Of a stretch of 64,000 nt of DNA, positions 61,124-64,000 are shown in pieces. A program made the translations under genes and the position numbers. This stretch comes from Diphasiastrum complanatum. Lineage: Eukaryota; Streptophyta; Lycopodiopsida; Lycopodiales; Lycopodiaceae. The DNA is taken from contig CM055103.1 of assembly GCA_029204225.1 (NCBI GenBank), positions 55,091,054 to 55,155,053 of the forward strand. Direction: 5' to 3'. Positions within the stretch are counted from its first letter, which is position 1. The number at the start of each line of letters is the position of its first letter. The notes below the pieces were generated by a model. It had not been told where the DNA came from, made no database searches, and saw only the letters and a list, made by a program, of their open reading frames with translations.

Positions 61124-61366
61124 TCAACGACATAGTAAAAAAATGATGCTAAATATATTGAAGCCACAAAAATCAAAATCATATATTTTGTACCTTGAGT
61201 GCACAAGACCAGCAATACCAATTTCTTGGACCAAGTGCACAAGAAGATGCACTTGTATGTCCAAGATGGAAGTTGGAAAATCTCTCTCAGGCATACATAC
61301 AGCGTCCACTATATCTTCATGTGTTTTTTTTTCCACATCTATCTCACGAATCTCCTTGTCACACAT
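61124..61366 (-). pseudogene. CACTA (En/Spm-like) DUF4218 exon
   Basis: The minus strand reads MCDKEIREIDVEKKTHEDIV, then DAVCMPERDFPTSILDIQVH and LLVHLVQEIGIAGLVHSR. This follows DUF4218, the domain next to the transposase in CACTA elements (.LE..FP..F.D...HL..HL..E....GPV..RWMY). The GPV is GLV here. The exon ends at HSR with a good donor (CTCAAG then GTACAA, about 61193), where RWMY would be split in relatives. I could not find the next exon. Remnant of a DNA transposon. Confidence 0.7.
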
Positions 61367-61399
61367 CCACCTACATCATGTTTGTAGTATATGATCATC

Positions 61400-63009
61400 A
61401 TCATATGACTTTATCGAACTCGCATGTAAAATAAATAAGCAACAACATAAAATGTAAATGAAAGAAATGTAAGTACCTGACAATGGATGATATCTGGAAG
61501 TTGTAAAACCTAAAGAAATCAAATGCAATTTGTGTTACAACTTGTAGAACAAAAAACTAAATTTCAACATAAATATCACATTGTACATGAAATTAGAATT
61601 AGTACATACCTTTTTCTGCAACTTCTTGCTAATGCTAACAATAGAGAGTGTAGAGGAAAGTTCAACACTCCTATTATGCACAAAATTCAAGGAGTTTTAA
61701 GGTATGCCTACAAAACCAAGTAATTTGGAAAATAAAGGTCAAAATCAATTTTTGAAATCAACAAATCAACAAATTTCTTCTATATGAATTAGCATATACA
61801 AATACGAAAACACGAATTTTTAATGTTAGAAAAATCTAACATTCTTATAAAGTGTTTGTCAATGAGTTTTTTACTTCCATTTGAAATCAGTGAGACATAC
61901 GCTAACACTATTACTCTGGAAATTGGATTCAAAATTCTTAATGATTTTGGCTTTGTTTAGATTGACTATATGGTATTGCTTATAGGCTTTACGATCAGCA
62001 GTAAACTAGTTGGTCTAAGTATCAGTCTAGTATCGAGCAAAATAAGATAACAAGTTTACATGTTGTCAAGTTATCAAGGGTGGAAAAAATCAGTGTTCGG
62101 GAAAGCCGACATAGTCCAAGAATGGAACCGACATCTTTTCCCAAAAACCAGCATGGCAAAAATTGTACAGGATTTTTTATGTCATAAATCTTGGGTTTTA
62201 TAGGGGAAGACCGACAAGTAATAGCTTGTCACTCAATAGAGCCCGAAGGACTTTTTCACATCAGTTTTTGGAGGGAAACCTCAAAAAGGTTTCCTAAACA
62301 CTAGTGGAAAATATAGAATTGTAACAAGGCATCAGTCCAAAAACTTATGCTTATTTCATTTAACAAATTAAAATTAGCTAAGTGGAAGAGCAACATAATT
62401 TAAAAATGGAGGAGTCGGTGCACAGAAGATGCACAATCATGGTCATAAGAATCCTCCGGGCCTAGTGGCTAGGAACTTTACATTGTTCCAGAATGGACAA
62501 AGCACTCATTATTGGCTTAGCTATACCTGATATATAAGACTAATTGGATCAACTTTTGCATATGCATTTAGTATTCAAAAATATGTGGCTTGGATACAAT
62601 GGTTTTAGACCGGTTTTAGCTCATCTTCTATTCCAGCTAAAAGGGTTTATAACCAGAATCAAAGCTTCTATAATGGTTAAACAAGAAATGAGCAGTTATT
62701 GTTGGCACCCGATGTGCGCAGGTGTTGGAATGCTTCTAATATCAATATGAACAGTAAGATAGTTAATACTGGATGTCAAGTTCTAGACCTTGGTATTACA
62801 AATTCATATACCAGTCGGGTAGGTTTTGTGATACCATGTTGATACCCATTATTGATACCAGCCGCGACCCTATATTGCAACACTACAACTGCAACTACCA
62901 GATTTTCTACGCAGGTGAGGCACATGGTTAAGTCTGGAATGATATGCTATTGAATGTCTAGAGTCGTGTGCTCCTTGTAGCCACGCCTGGGGGTACAAAA
63001 CGATGCTAG
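61400..63009. other. No recognisable gene
   Basis: AT-rich, no coding motifs. At 62780-62870 phrases of GATACCAG.CGGGT and GATACC.TGTTGATACC resemble 56286-56360 (TACCAACCGGGT, ATACCAGTTGGGC), perhaps a decayed dispersed repeat. Confidence 0.4.
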
Positions 63010-63195
63010 TCAAAAAGTTGCTACTGATGTAAAAAAGCAACATCGAGGATCTTGACCTACAAAGAATGCACCATTAGCATCGTCGAAAGAAAACCCCAAG
63101 CAGGCACAATCCCCTGTACAAGAAGATTGGCACCAAGCTTGATCATGCCTTAAAAGCTGCGTTGTTGAGTCTTCTTCTGAATTAGGGGAACCTGA
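63010..63195 (-). pseudogene. Cys-rich fragment resembling an S-receptor-kinase PAN/apple segment
   Basis: Immediately after the copia gag frame the minus strand reads WCQSSCTGDCACLGFSFDDA, then NGAFFVGQDPRCCFFTSVA and a stop at 63010. The spacing C..SC...C.CLGFS.DD.NG.C.VG is like the PAN-like domain of plant G-type lectin receptor kinases; one Cys is replaced by Phe. It has no role in a retroelement, so this is a chimeric join or an older gene exon abutting the gag. Confidence 0.5.
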
Positions 63196-63608
63196 TGCAG
63201 CTAGTTGATTCAGCAACTGCTTGAACTTGTTCAAATGGTCAGTGACTTAGGTGCCTTCACTCATTTTGAGTGTAAGGACCTTCTTTCTCAGAAATAGACG
63301 AGTCGACACATCTGAAGTCTCATAGATACTTGTTAAGATAACCCAAGCTTCTTTGGAGGTGGTACTATTTGATATGTTAGCAATTTGAGTGTCTTTCAGA
63401 TTCAAGGATACAATGGCAAGTGCTTTGCCATCCTTTGCTTCCCATGCTAGTTGCATTTCAGCTTCCGTCAGTTTGGCTATTGAACCCTTTACATATCCCC
63501 ATAGTTCCTTTTCGATCAATCATCCTCATCTTGAATTTCCATACGTGGAAATCATCTCCATTGAACTTGTTGATCAAGCGGATCTTAGAGGTTTGAACCT
63601 TCCATATT
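63195..63608 (-). pseudogene. Ty1/copia gag start, minus strand
   Basis: From about 63608 the minus strand reads MEGSNL, then (next frame) KIRLINKFNGDDFHVWKFKM, a frameshift, and EKELWGYVKGSIAKLTEAEM, QLAWEAKDGKALAIVSLNLK, STTSKEAWVILTSIYETSDV and LFLRKKVLTLKMSEGT. After one stop it continues VTDHLNKFKQLLNQLAASG. This is the DUF4219/UBN2 gag of copia elements. It is truncated after about 130 codons, where the Cys-rich sequence begins. Confidence 0.88.
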
Positions 63609-64000
63609 GATTGTTAGGGCAATTTTCGGCAGGGGATTGGTCCAGCCAAAAAGTCCTAAAAAAGTCAAGGGGCACCACTACTGCTGGTGATTATGCCCTA
63701 TGTGAGTAACGGAGGTCCTGCCACATCCAATCCTAGGGGCTTCCTCTGTTACCCCATGCTCCCAAGCCAATGAGAGTTTTCCAAGCTCTCAAAACTATGA
63801 TTGTAAGAGGGGGTCTTATTCCTTTTCATCATTTTCCTTGCTGTATAGAGTGCTCATGGGGTGCAAGTTACACACACTGCCTTGTTTGATAAGCGGTGGT
63901 ATTTTCACCGACTGTCGAGTCCAGGTATTTTGCTAGACAGTAGCGACGGCGGGTGTGACTAGTGTGACACCAAGGTGATGTTTTTCAACCACGGATGGTG
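63609..64000. other. Probable leader or LTR DNA upstream of the minus-strand copia gag
   Basis: No coding motif. On the minus strand it lies 5' of the gag ATG, where a copia leader is expected. No clear primer site was seen. Confidence 0.35.

Overview
The window reads as nuclear DNA of a land plant with a large, repeat-rich genome. The reasons are one multi-exon gene with long GT-AG introns for a plant-type sulfotransferase, many decayed Ty1/copia and Ty3/gypsy retroelements that use initiator-Met tRNA primer sites, hAT, CACTA-like and Helitron remnants, and very long GA/CT, CA and TA tracts. A non-flowering plant such as a fern would fit, but the sequence alone does not fix the lineage. I saw no rRNA, tRNA, CRISPR array or prokaryotic operon.

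Layout. 1-5.8 kb: a Ty3/gypsy pol fragment, a coiled-coil coding scrap and featureless AT-rich DNA. 5.8-9.7 kb: an RCC1-repeat exon and a decayed Helitron Rep fragment, both on the minus strand. 9.7-12.2 kb: a gutted copia element. 16.1-19.3 kb: the 3' part of a minus-strand copia element with a well-defined 901-bp LTR, abutting a gypsy integrase scrap. 19.6-28.3 kb: the one apparently intact gene, five joined coding exons (331 codons, first exon not found) of a membrane-anchored sulfotransferase; its third visible intron holds a hAT transposase remnant. 28.7-41.4 kb: no confident gene, but dense structural DNA: GC-rich palindromic element ends, a graded CGAAA/TCTCGAA repeat field, nine long GA/CT tracts, a dimeric composite repeat, an inverted-repeat/(TA)n locus, and a dispersed repeat family with microsatellite ends. 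40.2-40.9 kb holds a glycosyltransferase scrap joined to a charged coiled coil.

41.5-51.8 kb is a nest of LTR elements. A minus-strand gypsy gag is interrupted by a 390-bp repeat; next come a copia gag/protease fragment and a plus-strand gypsy protease-to-RT stretch. The gypsy stretch is split by a structurally complete copia element (44013-49082, 819-bp LTRs, TGATG target duplication), and another copia LTR and gag start follow.

52.5-55.8 kb is the most unusual part. Two head-to-head genes, both damaged, share similar 5' flanks around a promoter-like region of 90-bp tandem repeats rich in CACGTG-type cores. The rightward gene encodes a CENH3-like histone H3 domain followed, apparently in the same gene, by a basic linker and a ULP1-like (SUMO protease family) domain with three well-formed introns. 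The leftward gene is unrecognised.

56-64 kb holds a 197-bp GA tract, a LINE-like C-terminal scrap, a quasi-periodic TTAAAG region, a CACTA DUF4218 exon, and a copia gag joined to a cysteine-rich receptor-kinase-like fragment. Only the sulfotransferase looks functional; the rest records nested insertion, decay and chimera formation.
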